Source: Lineus longissimus (taxonomy: Eukaryota; Nemertea; Pilidiophora; Heteronemertea; Lineidae). From it: a DNA stretch of 64,000 nucleotides. Under the pieces are notes generated by a model, which was not told the DNA's origin, searched no databases, and saw nothing but the letters and a program-made list of their open reading frames with translations. The stretch lies in contig NC_088318.1 in assembly GCF_910592395.1 (NCBI RefSeq), forward strand, positions 10,542,349 through 10,606,348, read 5' to 3'. Shown one piece after another: positions 9,831-22,353 of the stretch. The translations under genes were made by a program, and so were the position numbers. How positions within the stretch are numbered: position 1 is the stretch's first letter; the number at the start of each line of letters is the position of its first letter.

Positions 9831-11418
9831 ACATTGCAAGTCCCCATGTGATAGTGGTTCGCACCAGTTTTAAAAGTATAATGAGATAAGATGGAAAAGT
9901 AGCTATTGATAAAGAAAAGGGCAGTTGTGAAATTGGAATGGGTTTGCTGATTACAGATGTACAAAATTTTCAAGATAGCATGACTTGGAAGAGACCACAT
10001 TGTTGTGATGTAGGTTAACACAGGGAACAATCCAGCAAGAGTTCTTACGTTGCACTCGGGAAATGGCAATGATGCAAAAATGCCCACAATGATGTCAATT
10101 AGCACTTAGTTTGAGAAGTAAAAAAATGGTCATGAACCCTTGTACAGATATCGGTAATCTCTTACTTGAGTGACAGGCCAATTTATTCCTTATTATTGCT
10201 AATTACGAAGAACATAGCGTATTCTGTGGCAGTTATTGATGTCGTTGTACTTCGCTTTGAGGTCTGAGTACTGTGCATTGGATTTGCGTCAATCTCTTGA
10301 TAGATCCAAATATATTATCTTGATGACCGTCAACTTCTGATCTCGTGCACAATTTCTTTCAAATGTTCAAATGAGAAGCTGCATAATATTGAAGCTTATG
10401 TGCTAATCAGGCTTTACGAGTAGACTTTGACACAAAGTATGCTGTTATTATTCTGAATTTAAAATAACTGCTTTTATTCTGATTAGCAGCCAATTAGGTA
10501 CCATAGGCAGCTGTTTGGTCTGAATCTTCAGGCAAAGGAGAAGGAGAAAGTGTTTTTGTAAATGCCAATCCTGATTTTCATATCAGTCATTGTAAATCAT
10601 GCTTCCTTTTCTCTCTTTTTATAGGTAAGAGGAGTTTCCCGTAACATTTGAAGTGTACGTAAGTCCAATTTTTGTTCATTGATGAAAGTATATCATTGTG
10701 ACAACAACACAATTACATTGATTAGTTCACAAATCATTATGGTTGTGACAATGTAAAGAATATTGTGGTCAGTTTTATAGGTATTTATTCCTCATGAAAA
10801 GTACCTGATTTAACATTAATTCAAAAACTTTCAAAAGGGTATAACCGTTGAGATGATTGTCACTGAACTCTGGTGGGCAACAAACTGAGAGGGTCAAGGG
10901 ACTGAGGTCATGCTTGTATAGGAATGTGTGTCAAATGCCTCAAACCTCACGTAACCCTATTTAACATAGAACGGCTGTGTACTTATCTAAAATGTCGTGA
11001 TTTAATATTGCTTGTTGTGGCATCATTGGCGTTTTAATAAGGTTGCGAGGGTGGTTGACCTGCCGGTGACTTTCCTTGAGTACACTATCTTGTTCGAAAA
11101 GAATGGGGTATAATTTACAGAATTGTGTTCTGTTTGATTGTAAGTAAGTGAGTAAATGGGAAGTGTTAATTGCTTTTCAGATTTGATTTGGCGTAATCCT
11201 TTCACTCCCCTCTTTAGGTTGGGGCTTTAAGTGGAAAGTCTAATTTGATGTAAGATTAAATTTGCGGGTTACAAATAGTAACAGAGCCTATTTCTGACAG
11301 TCATTTTAAGATGCAGTCAAAAAATTGTGTTATAGCATAACATCTAAGATTGGCATGGAGACTCAGGGGCTGCAGTAGGATAGTCTCATGCATTACATGA
11401 TTACTTTATCTGTTTTTT
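9831..11418. other. gene-free stretch
   Basis: Chance minus-strand frames at 9812-10105 and 11023-11205 lack recognisable content. I see nothing else. Confidence 0.5.
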
Positions 11419-12011
11419 GGCTCACCGTAGGGGAGTCTATACAACACCGCTGTGTCCGTCGTCGTATCCTGTTTCAAAAACAGTGGCACATTTCTTAACC
11501 GATAAAGCTATGAACTTGAAATTTGGTACACATGACTCCCTACATCATATAACATTTTTATGATAGGTTCTCCTGGCAAGGATACATCACATATCATATG
11601 AGTTTTTGATTTGACATGCTTTTTAAGGTCACAGAGGTCAAATGGCGTAAATTGGTCGTTTGAGTGTAACTATGGCACGTTTCTTAACCACTAAAGCTCT
11701 GAACTTGAAATTTGGTACACATGACTCCCTACGTCATGTTACCTTGGACACCGAATTTCGATCTGATCTGGTACTCAACTTGGCCACAAGGAGGCCAAAA
11801 CTAAAATATGTTAAAAGTACAATATCTCGTTTATTAGTGACTTGTTTTTGATGATATTCTTATGGTACTTACTCCAAGCAACGATACATCACATGTCATA
11901 CCGACTTTGGTTTGACCTATATACTATACATGTACAATATTTCTTAACCAGGATGAATTCCAAAGCACCAAATATCTATACATCGAGTACAATGGCCCCT
12001 GGCCGTTTCAT
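11419..12011 (+). mobile_element. satellite-bearing element, copy 3
   Basis: The head GGCTCACCGTAGGGGAGTCT follows a T-run at 11419. A deleted first monomer jumps from TACATCATATAAC straight to the TTTTTATGATAGG block. One fuller monomer and the CTCCAAGCAACGATACATCA module follow, and the right end CAATGGCCCCTGGCCGTTTC closes near 12011. The terminal inverted repeat is worn on the right (CATCGAGTACAAT instead of CGGTGAGCACAAT). Confidence 0.75.
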
Positions 12012-12359
12012 CTTTTCTTTAAACATGTAACTTCTCACCCACTGGAGATTTTGCTGAATACATCTTTCTCAATTCTATGATTAGATGGTGGGCACCTAGG
12101 GGTTACAATAATTGCATGACTGCGTGGTGGGTAGGAAATAACTGATGCTGGGGTGAAGAAGATAATGTAATTATGGGGTTACAATTCGATAATCTCATTA
12201 CCATTGTAGTGGGGGGTAATAATCCGATCACACATTCCATTGAAGACCCTGGCAGGCATGTCTGATTGTCATGCTGATTCAATAAGATATGCAATATATA
12301 GGAGAAAGTGGGCAAGAATATCAGATAAATTTGTTTAGTTAATCTTGTACCTTAGCTTT
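12012..12359. other. gene-free stretch
   Basis: A run of low-complexity GGTTACAAT-type phrases occurs, but there is no clear unit and no gene. Confidence 0.4.
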
Positions 12360-12760
12360 GACTCTTTAGGGCATATTGGTAGCCTTTGCTGCTGGGGGCA
12401 GAGAACAGACATTTGTGACCTGCCACGGCAAAACATCAATCTTGTTGAGACCATATTTCAGTTCTGAGTGGGTATGTGTAGGTACAAGTTTCGGTCTGAT
12501 TCAAAATATAACGCGCTCAATAATAACTGCTTGATTAATGTAACCCTAGGGTCGTATTGGTAGCCACTGTTGCTGGGGGCAGGACACAGACATTTGTGAC
12601 CCGCCACAGAGACACATTGATGTCGTTGGCACCATATTTTCTGTTCTGAGTTGGTATGTGTATTTTCAAGTTTCAGTATGATTCAAAATTTAAGGCTAAG
12701 TAGCTCAATGATAACTGCATTTTATTTACTATTTTACTAATGTAACCCTAGGGGCAATGC
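12360..12760. repeat. 181-bp tandem duplication
   Basis: GCTGGGGGCAG followed by ACAGACATTTGTGACC occurs in two adjacent units 181 bp apart (near 12391 and 12572). Both then contain GTTCTGAGT, GGTATGTGTA and GATTCAAAAT. A third partial start (TAATGTAACCCTAGGG) follows near 12740. The divergence indicates an old duplication. Confidence 0.75.
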
Positions 12761-13356
12761 AAGTAGAGGGAGTAACCCTTGCCCGGTGACTTCATAGCCC
12801 AAAATGATGCTACAACATAAACAAATTGACTAAAGTGGACAACTCTGCCAAGAGCTCAGACTGAAGGCACTGTGTGCATGTCTTTGATATCCATGCTAAG
12901 TAAAGGGGAAGATGAATTTGCATCTTTGGCCCAGGTTATAAGTTGCCCAACATCATTGATATAAGCATCCATATGAAATATACTTTAGAATGTGATCCCC
13001 TGTAATCTGATTGTAGAATTGAAGCTTTTTAATATGAGCCTATCAGTTATCGGATCAAGCTGACATTTTCTGATGTCAAGAAATGGAGACATTTCTAGTG
13101 TAATAGGCTAATCTAGCTACTGGCAATAAATGTCAGGTTTGTATGGGGCAGTCTCTTTTGATGTTATGCAACTCTGCTTTAAGGAGAGGTAAAATTATGC
13201 TATAGGTTTAGTCACAAATTCTAAAATACCTGGATTTACAACGAACCACACTTTACAGTGTGAATGCACTTTGTGAAAATAAAGCCTCGTTTTGAATTCA
13301 GCGGTTACCACGTCAAAAAGCATTTAAAACCATTTTTTTGTTGTTAATTTGAGATA
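12761..13356. other. gene-free stretch
   Basis: I see nothing of note. Confidence 0.5.
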
Positions 13357-13756
13357 TTAAAGAATAGAAATTGATACCTCACTGTCGGTATTGATTGTCT
13401 CACGAATCGCGAGGGTGGAGCTGAAATGTTGGCCAAAACCTCGACTCTGCCTTGGTTTTGATCTACATATGTGACTCGCTCTACCAAAACTAGGCGCTTG
13501 TCGCATCTGAACTTGACAGGTTGATACAGACTTGTTGTTCATTTCCCTATTGTAGACCTTTTGTGAAATCTGTTACAAACTGATTTGGTCACACACATTT
13601 CACAAAAGGTCTACAATAGGGAAATGAACAACAAGTCCGTATCAACCTGTCAAGTTCAGATGCGACAAGCGCCTAGTTTTGGTAGAGCGGGTCACATATT
13701 AGCTCCACCCTCACGGTTTGGGTGAGACAATCAATACCTCCAGTTCAGATATCAAT
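13357..13756. mobile_element. foldback MITE, copy 1
   Basis: Long inverted arms flank a short spacer (CTGTTACAAACTGATTTGGT region). The inner arms, about 13469-13569 and 13597-13694, are nearly identical for about 100 bp. The outer arms pair GGTATTGATTGTCTCAC (13387) with GTGAGACAATCAATACC (13722). The ends read AGAATAGAAATTGA on the left and TCAATTCCTTAAA on the right. The same end phrases and the phrase GGTGGAGCT occur in the foldback at 62641-62878, so this is a family. Any ORF across it is a palindrome artefact. Confidence 0.85.
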
Positions 13757-14578
13757 TCCTTAAACCATTAATTGCCAGTATTATATGTATGTTGTCTTGG
13801 GTAACCGCTACATTTAGATGACCCCATGCATCTGCTCAGAAAGGCAGGTTTCTGCTGTGAGTTTCATTGTGTTTGGGTGTGTTTTTGAAACTGATGAGGC
13901 CACCATGACACACCTGGTGCCAGATTTTCATGTGGGGGTCAAACATATGGATGTTACCCCTTAGGGTTCTGTTGTTAATTAGGAGAGATTTCAAATACCG
14001 AATGATCTGGAGTTGCACTAACATGACTAATGAAGAAATTTGGACTCCCATCTTCCCTCTTTCAATAACTCTATACTCATTACACTACACCACCAATGTC
14101 ACTACTCATGATACCATTAGCACATATCTGCTATCTATGCAACAGGTGGAAAATCAAATGACGATAACAGACTTGGTGGATAAAAAATATTCTCGTAAAT
14201 CAGAGCGCTTTATTGGGACGTCCTTAGGGTGAGCAATGTGAGCTCGGTTTAACGGGAACGTCACCTGACAAATACCTTTGGCACCTAAATGCACAATAAA
14301 TCAACTGATGAGATATTTGCATGTTTCCTGTACTGTGATTGAAATTACAGTGCATGGTTATTAGCGGTTTAGATCCGCTGCAAATGATAAACTGAATTTC
14401 ATGTATTTTTGTTGATTGTCATTTCCTACCAGAGCTCTATTTTCTTGCCTTGTATTTCACAAAACATTGCAGAGAACTTTTTAAAAATGAAATAAAGTTG
14501 ATTAAACATGTTGAAAATCACAATATTCCTGTCACATTTTCAACGTGTGACCTGTATTTTCTCTCAGATGATGAATTT
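13757..14578. other. gene-free stretch
   Basis: Overlapping chance frames occur on both strands (13836-14051 and 13930-14232). None has a recognisable domain or splice context. Confidence 0.45.
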
Positions 14579-14910
14579 TTGGCTCACCGTAGGGGAGTCT
14601 ATACAACACCACAGTGTCCGTGGGGGAGTCTATTCAACACTGCAGTGTCCGTAGGGGAGTCTTTTCAATACCACAGTGTCCGTAGGGGAGTCTATACAAC
14701 ACTGCAGTGTCCATAGGGGGGTCTAAACAACACCACGGTCTCGGCAGAATTGGAAAGTGTGATATCTCGCTTATTATTGACTTGTTTTCGATGATATTTT
14801 TATGGTACATGTAGGTACTCCAAGCAACAATACATCACATGTCATACCGACTTTGGTTTGACCTATATACTATACATGTAGCATGTTCCTTATAAACCAG
14901 GATGAATTTT
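14579..14910 (+). mobile_element. satellite-bearing element, copy 4, 3'-truncated
   Basis: The head GGCTCACCGTAGGGGAGTCT is followed by an amplified head module (14589-14743). Only a late part of a monomer (TGATATCTCGCTTATTATTG) follows, then the CTCCAAGCAACAATACATCA module, and sequence resembling the family stops near 14910 without the GGCCCCTGGCC end. The frame at 14450-14716 runs across it and is spurious. Confidence 0.7.
14589..14743 (+). repeat. 31-bp minisatellite made from the element head
   Basis: GTAGGGGAGTCTATACAACA-type units start at 14589, 14620, 14651, 14682 and 14713, exactly 31 bp apart. Other copies of the element have this head once, so it was amplified locally in this copy. 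Confidence 0.9.
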
Positions 14911-15789
14911 TAAACATGTTTGATATCATTTCTGGATAAATCACCCTTTAACATGACAGTCCTGCAGGCATGCACCTGGTAAATAACATTAATTCACAAT
15001 TTACCTGACAAACATCTATTTCACAAAATATCGAAAAAGGAGAAAAAAGGAAACTTATCAGACATTGGAATGAAGCAAGTCAGAAACTTTTAGTGTGTTG
15101 ATTGCATATTTGCCCGTATCACTTTGGTATATTTGCCCGTATCACTAGCAAACCATTCTGCATCGTCTCCCAATAATTTCACACTAAAAAGGTTTTCAGG
15201 GTTTTTCCTATTAATACTTTTATGAAAATGGAATTCTGATGGAGCTTTCCATTGGTGTTGACGACACAAGTCCTGCAGGCCATCCAAGCCCTTTCCATCA
15301 CAACCGCACTGCGTGTAGTTTACTGTCATACATGATTTCTATTTCCAGCAGCATTTCCTGCTTCAAATTGTTTTCGGTTGATCGAACAAAGTTGCCAATT
15401 ATGATTCCCAGCTTTTGTCGTGAAGCAAACATCTAGGGAAACCCTGCATCTCCTGCTAAATAGAGTGTTTAACGGCGCCGAGTCGGCATCGAATCACAGA
15501 TGAATAAAACTCCCAAACTAATGCACGAGTCTTTACTAAGGAATTCCACAACAAGAGTCTTTTTTGGAACCACAACCTATCAGCCACATGTTCATCAATC
15601 TGAATTGAGCTAACTGAGCATTCTTCAGGGGAAGAGAAGTGACATTTTCGTGGGCGGTGAAAATACAAAAGTTGGCTACAATGCTGGTTGTGCAGAATTT
15701 ACAATGAGCACCAGTTAGTATCTTAAACAGCCACCAAAACACTGATGTAGTAAATATTGGTAGATAATTGCACCACATTTGAAGAAATT
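14911..15789. other. gene-free stretch
   Basis: Several overlapping short frames occur on both strands (15090-15817) with no recognisable motif. A small direct repeat (TATTTGCCCGTATCACT, 15107 and 15130) is present. Confidence 0.45.
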
Positions 15790-15793
15790 TTAA

Positions 15794-16041
15794 CCCTTTA
15801 ACTTCCACCATCGCCAAATTGTGACAAGCATCTATGTTTTATTCACCATTGAGTTTCATTGAAATGATCATCTGCTACACAGTTTCCCGCCTGCTGGTAG
15901 ATGGCGTGCAGGCTGTAGATCGTTTCTATGACGGTTTTGAGGAATCTAACTCTTCTCTCTTTCAAGCTACAGTCTAGTTTTAATGTAAAACAGGTTATGA
16001 AAATCCCAAAATTAAAAAAAAAATATTCAGCAGTTAAAGGG
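15794..16041. mobile_element. TTAA-flanked MITE (piggyBac-like), 248 bp
   Basis: The termini CCCTTTAACT and AGTTAAAGGG are perfect inverse copies. They are flanked by TTAA at 15790-15793 and 16042-16045. TTAA duplication with CCC...GGG ends is characteristic of piggyBac-type elements. There is no coding capacity. Confidence 0.75.
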
Positions 16042-16045
16042 TTAA

Positions 16046-16409
16046 GTCTCAAGAGACAATTTCACCATTAGTTCATCAATTCAATAAATTAAATTAGACA
16101 TTTTGGAATTCATGTGTTCTGCATTTGACAGGCGGCATAATATATGTCATATACATCATCTATACTTTCACCTTGAAGTTCAATTAATCAAATTGTGTTG
16201 AAAAAGATATGTTTGAGATGAAAATGATAATTTCCCCGGGGTTAAGTTATCTCTTTAGAGACATTTCTTTTGATGAAATAATTGTTGCTTCGGTTATCAG
16301 ATTAGTAGAAATTCAATCTGAATCTTTTTTCCGGAAAAATTATTTTAGAGATTTAATTTTCATAATATCCATCTGTAGCGCTCAGAGAGTTCAAAATGGT
16401 GAACTGCTT
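16046..16409. other. gene-free stretch
   Basis: A chance frame at 16209-16481 runs into the dispersed repeat that follows. I see nothing else. Confidence 0.4.
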
Positions 16410-16993
16410 GTTTTCTTCATCTTGATCCACAATAAATTGGCATTGCTAAGCCTTACAGACAACGCACGTCCAATATCTTGACAAAAAGTACAGCACATTC
16501 AGCATGCATTTTTATGCAATCTATTTCAAGTTGATCGGCTATTATTCACTCATAAACGGCATCGCTGTACCCACAATGGTGACAAGTTAGCGTGATGCCA
16601 CTTACCGTCGCTATTGCTTTATCAGCGGTCTGATATCTCGGCAAGTGTAGCGTTTCTGTGTCTCATAAAGAAACCACTAAATGCTTTGTGTTGAAATTTA
16701 CGCAGTGTCTAGAAAAGATTAAAAGGGAAACCCTGTAAAGTTATTTTGAAATCCAGCTCTTATTAACAGCGCTGTGGCCATGGAAAGTGAGATCTGTGTG
16801 GTCAAAAAACCAGTTCACCATATGCTGCTTTATTTACCGTATAGAGATAGTGCAGTACAGTGTTTATGGCAGAATCAGCTCAAACTTGGGTTAGGTGCAC
16901 CGTAAAGTGAGGCATGCGATAAACAGAAAAATGACATGTATTTCGTCAGTGGGCGGAGGTAATGGAGGCAATACCGCTGGAAGTTCAGTATGG
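16410..16993 (+). repeat. dispersed repeat of about 0.6 kb, copy A (copy B 51065-51691)
   Basis: The segment aligns in the same orientation with 51065-51691. Shared landmarks are GGCATCGCTGTAC, TGGTAACAAGTTAGCGTGATG (one base different here), CAAGTGTAGCGTTT, CCACTAAATGCTTTGTGTTG and GGCAGAATCAGCTCAA. The similarity ends in both copies at AAGTTCAGTATGG. I see no terminal inverted repeats or target duplications, so the class is unknown. The frames in the two copies do not agree, so it is not evidently coding. Confidence 0.75.
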
Positions 16994-18479
16994 TTTTCTT
17001 AAGATTACCAGGAAAGCCCAGCATACGTCACAGTAACGATGGTCTCTTTTGCTACCATTGACGCATGGAGCAGTACCTTATTCAGCTACGCCTTGCAGCG
17101 CCAGAACTTTCTGCATTCCGATTTCGCTCGATATACAATGAGTCACTGTGCTACAATCTTTGAACTGTTTTCATATTATTCATATTAAAAGTCAAGATCT
17201 TTACCAATCATTTGCTACATGCCTTTACACTCTGGCTTCTGTGGAGTATTGATGGGAAGCTAAAATATGACAGATTGGATCTTAGGGACACTTAGCCTTG
17301 GTATCAACAGGGTGGTCTGTTAGGACTATGGCTCTCTTGTGAAATCTTAGAAACGTTGACATGTTTGAGGCTCAGTCAGCACACTCCCCCTCTTCTTCTC
17401 AAGAGTTATTGAAATTTACCATTGAAATTAAAAAAATATAATCATCCCTTTGTCATCCCTGCTTTCTCTTAATGGCAGATTTGTCCCTGACTGATGTGAC
17501 AACTGATCCTTAAAGAGTCTCTGTGACTTGATGACATTAATTGTAAGTAGCGAATCCTGAGGTAGTGCCTCATCCAATATCAAACACATCGCAGATCCCT
17601 CCAAGCTAACTAACTAGCTTTAGTGGCCACTGTTCTGTAATTAACTATCTAATCTACAGTATATGATTGGTTCGGCATTGTAAACTGGATATATGAATGC
17701 GTTGGTGGTAAGAACTGGCCGATATTGAACGCGGTTAAAAAATGGTACAGTCTTGACTAAATCTTAGGGAAGAAGTTCGGGGAGGGGGATTATAACAAAG
17801 TTTTGCCTCGGGGACACCTGGCTGTCAGAGTTGCGCACTGGTAAGAATAATATTTAAAATTAGCATCAGCACATATCACAACTGAGGTCATGGTTTTGAT
17901 CCCAATTAAAATATTGAGAGCTGGGCATCCACTAGGACATAACTGGTATTCGCTCTATAAACATATCAGGCAATTTGTCAAAAGAAGGATAAGGAGAGAA
18001 CCAGAGACCCCAGAGGAAACATGTACCGTCGAAGAGTTGCACTCTCTATCACATGGTTACATTGGGTCTGACCAGGAATGTCATAGGAGAGTCTACTTTT
18101 GTTCTTTTTCTTAACTCATGACATAAACTGGCCTGCATTTTGGAGTGTCTTGTTTAAGACCCTGCTTCTGGTCACCCAGTTCCACCCACCTACTGTATGA
18201 TTTCAAGATGTAACATTGAGTAACTCTCTACCGCACCCGGTGAAGACTGAGTTCGTACACTGTGTATTACTGGCCCACAGTAATTCATACTGCTAAATTT
18301 TCCCCAAGTTCTATCATTCATCCACAATACCTATTACGTTTTGGTTGATGATTACACCTGAAAAATGAGGTTGCAGCAGTGCACTGCAATTCAATGCAGA
18401 CTTCATTCCAAAGATATGATCATGGTAGCTATTTTACAATGAAACTTCGTGATCCAGTAGGTCCCCCGGTCTATACCGG
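16994..18479. other. gene-free stretch
   Basis: A frame at 17890-18114 begins in a tRNA T-arm-like phrase (GGTCATGGTTTTGATCCCA near 17884) and is more likely SINE debris than an exon. I see nothing else. Confidence 0.4.
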
Positions 18480-19265
18480 GTGTGAGCCAGGGATACGGTA
18501 AACACCCCAATCCCTGCAGTTGCGAAAGGGTTAATAATTTGCTCCCACACACGTTCCTACAGGTGCTGAATCACTGAGTTGGCAAATATGTGATCAGATG
18601 CATCTTTGATGTGAAGATGAAGATCAGGAAACTTGACCAGTCTCTCCGCTCCCTGTCACTCTCTGACCCATTATCGACAAAGGAGCAGTTGGAGTTGGCT
18701 GTCGCACTGACTCTTTTGAAGCGTCCAAGGTTTAAGCATGTCATTTTGGGTCAGTCTTATTAAGGTCTTGCTTGCTGTCACCGGGCTCAAACCAGCTTGG
18801 CAGGTATCACATGTTTCATAGCTTATGATCTGCGGATATAATGCCGGAATAGATTGCTCCAACACACTTTCAATACCGCTTTCTGATCTACGGATGTTGA
18901 ATTACTGAGTGGGCAAATATGTGGTCAGATGCATCTCTGATGAGAAGACGGAGATCAGGAAACTTGACCAACCCCTTCTGTTCAATTATTCAACCAATCA
19001 TTAATGTTGCTCTTTTCTCTTTTTCCCCATAGCTTTTGCTGTTGCACTCACTGTTGCGAGTAGTCAATGGTTTGAGTTTGACATTTTGGGATCAGTCGTA
19101 CTGAAATCCTTTGTGCTCTCATCGGTCTTGACGGGTGTTTGCTGGCTTATGATCTCTAGATGTAGCACCGGTAATTGGATTACCCTCACACATTTCCCTA
19201 ATGGTGCTTTCTCTATGGATGCTGAATGTGTGATTATGTGACAACAAGCATCTTTGATGTGGGCA
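18480..19265. repeat. decayed tandem repeat, period about 328 bp
   Basis: GCTGAATCACTGAG-like unit anchors lie near 18566, 18897 and 19222. Each is followed by AATATGTG and CAGATGCATCT or its relics, and the first two also by GAGATCAGGAAACTTGACCA. Unit ends carry CACACAC-type phrases and TGCTTTCT. The spacing is 331 and then 325 bp. The period approximates the satellite-element monomer, but the sequence is unrelated. Confidence 0.65.
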
Positions 19266-20329
19266 ATGGAGAGGAGTCTGCTTGGTCATCCAATCATGTA
19301 TCCCCATTATTTCTTAAATTCACTATTACCACATCAAAAGGCAGTTGTAAGTCATCAGCATCCACCCCATACAACCCCCCCCCCCCTCCAAAGAAAAGTG
19401 TTTTATGTTAAAAAAACCAAAAAAACCATGAAACCTTCCTCTTAATGAACTGTGATTAACATAAAAATGAAAAAGTTTTGTTGGTTTGAGACCTAATATC
19501 TTTCAACATCTTAAAATCACTCCCTGGCTATCTCAGAAAAAAAGATACCTTGACTTTCAAACAGTACTGATAGTTTTGATCATTTCAGAGCTAAGCAATT
19601 TTTCTGTAGTCTTATAAATTGGTTGGAAAAACTTGGGGGTGAGGTTGAGGTGACCAGGAGGATAACACCCCTGTTCGCCATTATGTGCTGCCACCTGTAG
19701 CATGACACTAAAGCTGATCTCTGACAAATGATATATCAAGACTGGTCCCACTTACAACACTGCTTTTGATTTCTTCAACAGAAAGATCTCTAACAAAAGA
19801 AATGATACAAATAAATCCATTTCACCGAAAATTAGGTTGCCAGGTTCTTGCAGTGACCCTTTCAGTTTGGGCCATTCTTTCTTTAAAGGCCAGGTTTCAC
19901 TCACAACTATACATTTTTAAGTTGAATAGGAGAATTTGCAATAATGCAAATATGTACAGATTACAAATTTCAACAGTGATGTTGTATAGACTGATAGTCA
20001 TCTACTGGGCCCTATGTATGCCAAGCTTTTTTGCTTTTTTGTACAGAAAAAGTGCACTATGTCTTTGTCAATTTTTTTTTACCGACAGGACATGACATAA
20101 ACAACGGAAAATTAGAACTACGCCTTTAATCCTTCTTGACTACAATGAATTTCTGGTGCTTGATTTGCTTGCAGAGGAGATGATATCTCGTTAATAATAG
20201 GCATTATCGTCTGTGGTCGTATGATATAATGATTTTTGAGGACAGGTTTATTGCCCTCTGTAAGAAATTAGTAGGTCTTCTTAGACAAGGTGTGGTAACA
20301 TGATGACGTATTCTGGGTAATCCATAATT
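19266..20329. other. gene-free stretch with a poly-C tract
   Basis: A C-run near 19373-19386 is the only feature. Chance frames at 19557-20095 have no recognisable content. Confidence 0.5.
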
Positions 20330-20841
20330 CTCCCTAAGTAATCAATTCCCCAATTTGCCGAGTATCTTATTAGACCTTCCAGTTAGCCGAGCTTGCTTGT
20401 CCTGGGAAAGGACATTTTATGTAATAAAGTTAGAAAAACTGTGTTGTTGGGTCTTTCAACGAAATATTGTTGTGTTCAACTGGTAATAAGGTTCTTCAAG
20501 CATGCTTTGCATCAAATATAGACAAATGCACTACTGGTTTGTTCTATGGAAAGCAAAGAATATGGAAAATATGCATGAATTTATTTTATGCGTGTACAAC
20601 AGGAGTAACCCGCTGGTTAATTTACCTTGAGATTTAGTGCATGTGATGACATAGTGTCCATGTTACCAGATGGACACAATTTATTTTAAAAAATTTACCA
20701 ATGAACGCACATTTCAGATGTTTTTCTTGTGAGGCTGCCATTCTCCATGGCCTCAAGAAGCACTATCCAGGACAGTCAGCTTGGTAAGTTGGAAGGCCTC
20801 ATAAGATGCTCGGCAATTTGGAGAATTCATTCTCTAGGGTG
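20330..20841 (-). mobile_element. 512-bp inverted-repeat element, copy A
   Basis: The termini are long inverted repeats built on CCAATTTGCCGAGTATCTTA (left) and its counterpart GATGCTCGGCAATTTGGAGA (right). The ends are CTCCCTAAG and CTAGGGTG. The whole segment is the reverse complement of 60357-60868, which has the same length of 512 bp. There is no ORF. The CACCCT-type ends and lack of a clear duplication leave the superfamily open. Confidence 0.8.
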
Positions 20842-22133
20842 TAATTGGATACTTGGATGATTGGGAAAGCAATCATTGTATCCACTTTAATATCACAAGA
20901 AAAAGAGGACTGATGGATATTGGAAATACAAAATGAAGATAAAAAAAGACAAAGTAATTGTATCAAGTTATGGCTTATTTATTGGCGTATTTTTGAAAGG
21001 AAAAGTTGGAAGTGTATTTCTTATTAAAAAACCTTATTAGATGGTGATTAGTTGGTTCTATTGTCTCATCAATAGACTGAGTTGAGCATGTCAAAAGAAT
21101 TCAAATTTTTTACACTGCTTTATATTGGGGTATTCATGAAAAAACACGTCCTGACATGGTTACAGTCTCTAACGAAATGACAATCTTTGCTACTGGATTT
21201 TGCACCATGGTCACTAGCCAATTTTTCTTGAGAAAATTTGATATTTCGAATATTGACCTTCAGTTTTGCTGTTGATATGAAACAAAATGTACAAAAGCAT
21301 ATAAAGTGTATAAACGCATATAATCCATATCATAGTGTGTACCGTTCCGCATATCAGTGACAGTGTGAAATGTATCAACCCCTGAAGTTGAGGAGTTTGT
21401 TTTATGTATAACCCAATATAAATCCAAGTTACTTTTCAACTGAACATGTGATGATGCACGCAGGTGCTCCATCTTCCTCTTTAGCAAGTTATTGAAAGTT
21501 TATTGAAACAGAATAAAAATTTCGGTCGTAACTCGCAATAACAAGGAATTTTTCAATGGTTATTTGTGTTTTAATGATTTTCCTTTGAGCTCAGAGCAGT
21601 ATTGAAATGGATGATTTGTTAATATTTCACAAAGTGTTTTTATCTTTTGCAAGGTTGATTACCTCATATTCTGATTGAATTTCGATTGCCCCGAGGCACA
21701 CCATTTGAGAGATTTCAGAACGAATAAACGCTTTGAAGTGACACATTGATAAACCAATAAACGAACTGTTGATGACGGTTATGAAGTCAATTAGGAAATA
21801 AAGATTCAATTGAAAATATTTCTGGTGAAAATGGAGAAAAAAATATTTATCAAATGTTCTCATTGGTAAGCTTCCATTTGGCGCCGAAATAACGCCTTGG
21901 AACAGTGAAAAACTGCTGATCGACGAAGCAAACAACACTAAGTCACAACGTCATCCATGTTCATTTCTGAAGGGAGCACCATTGAAGCAAGACTCAGCCC
22001 AAATGATGAGGCCTGGAGGGCCGAAATCCGCTTCTTGGGATTGGGAAATCCGCTTCTTGGGATAACATTTTATTCAAAATCATTGCAGTCATGACGACCA
22101 GTGTTTCGATTTCTACTCATTGTTAAGCTTAAC
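20842..22133. other. gene-free stretch
   Basis: Chance frames only. A 22-bp direct duplication (AAATCCGCTTCTTGGGATTG type) lies at 22025-22063. Confidence 0.45.
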
Positions 22134-22353
22134 TACAGTCCAAGACACAATTGACATCCTTTTTGATTCGCGTCTGTTACGCGCAACATACGCACAAGTT
22201 GTGCACTAATGACGAGCCAGTGATGCGCTTATCTCTCTACATGCATGTTTCGTGTGTATTATGAACGACCATGCGCGAGTTACGCACAACTTACGTGTTG
22301 GGTGGGGCGCCGATGACACAAATTAAGGGATGTCAATTGTGATTTGGACTGTA
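22134..22353. mobile_element. TA-flanked MITE, copy A
   Basis: The ends are TACAGTCCAAGACACAATTG and CAATTGTGATTTGGACTGTA, which are inverse copies with small differences. They suggest a TA target (Tc1/mariner-type) with CAGTCC...GGACTG termini. The interior is CpG-rich with inverted GCGCAAC-type phrases. Other copies are 23530-23738, 26740-26914 and 38430-38626, with fragments at 30597 and 38201. Confidence 0.8.

Noticed and set aside
17890-18114. 74-codon frame with Arg-rich middle
   Set aside because: It opens in a tRNA T-arm-like phrase and has no splice context or recognisable domain.
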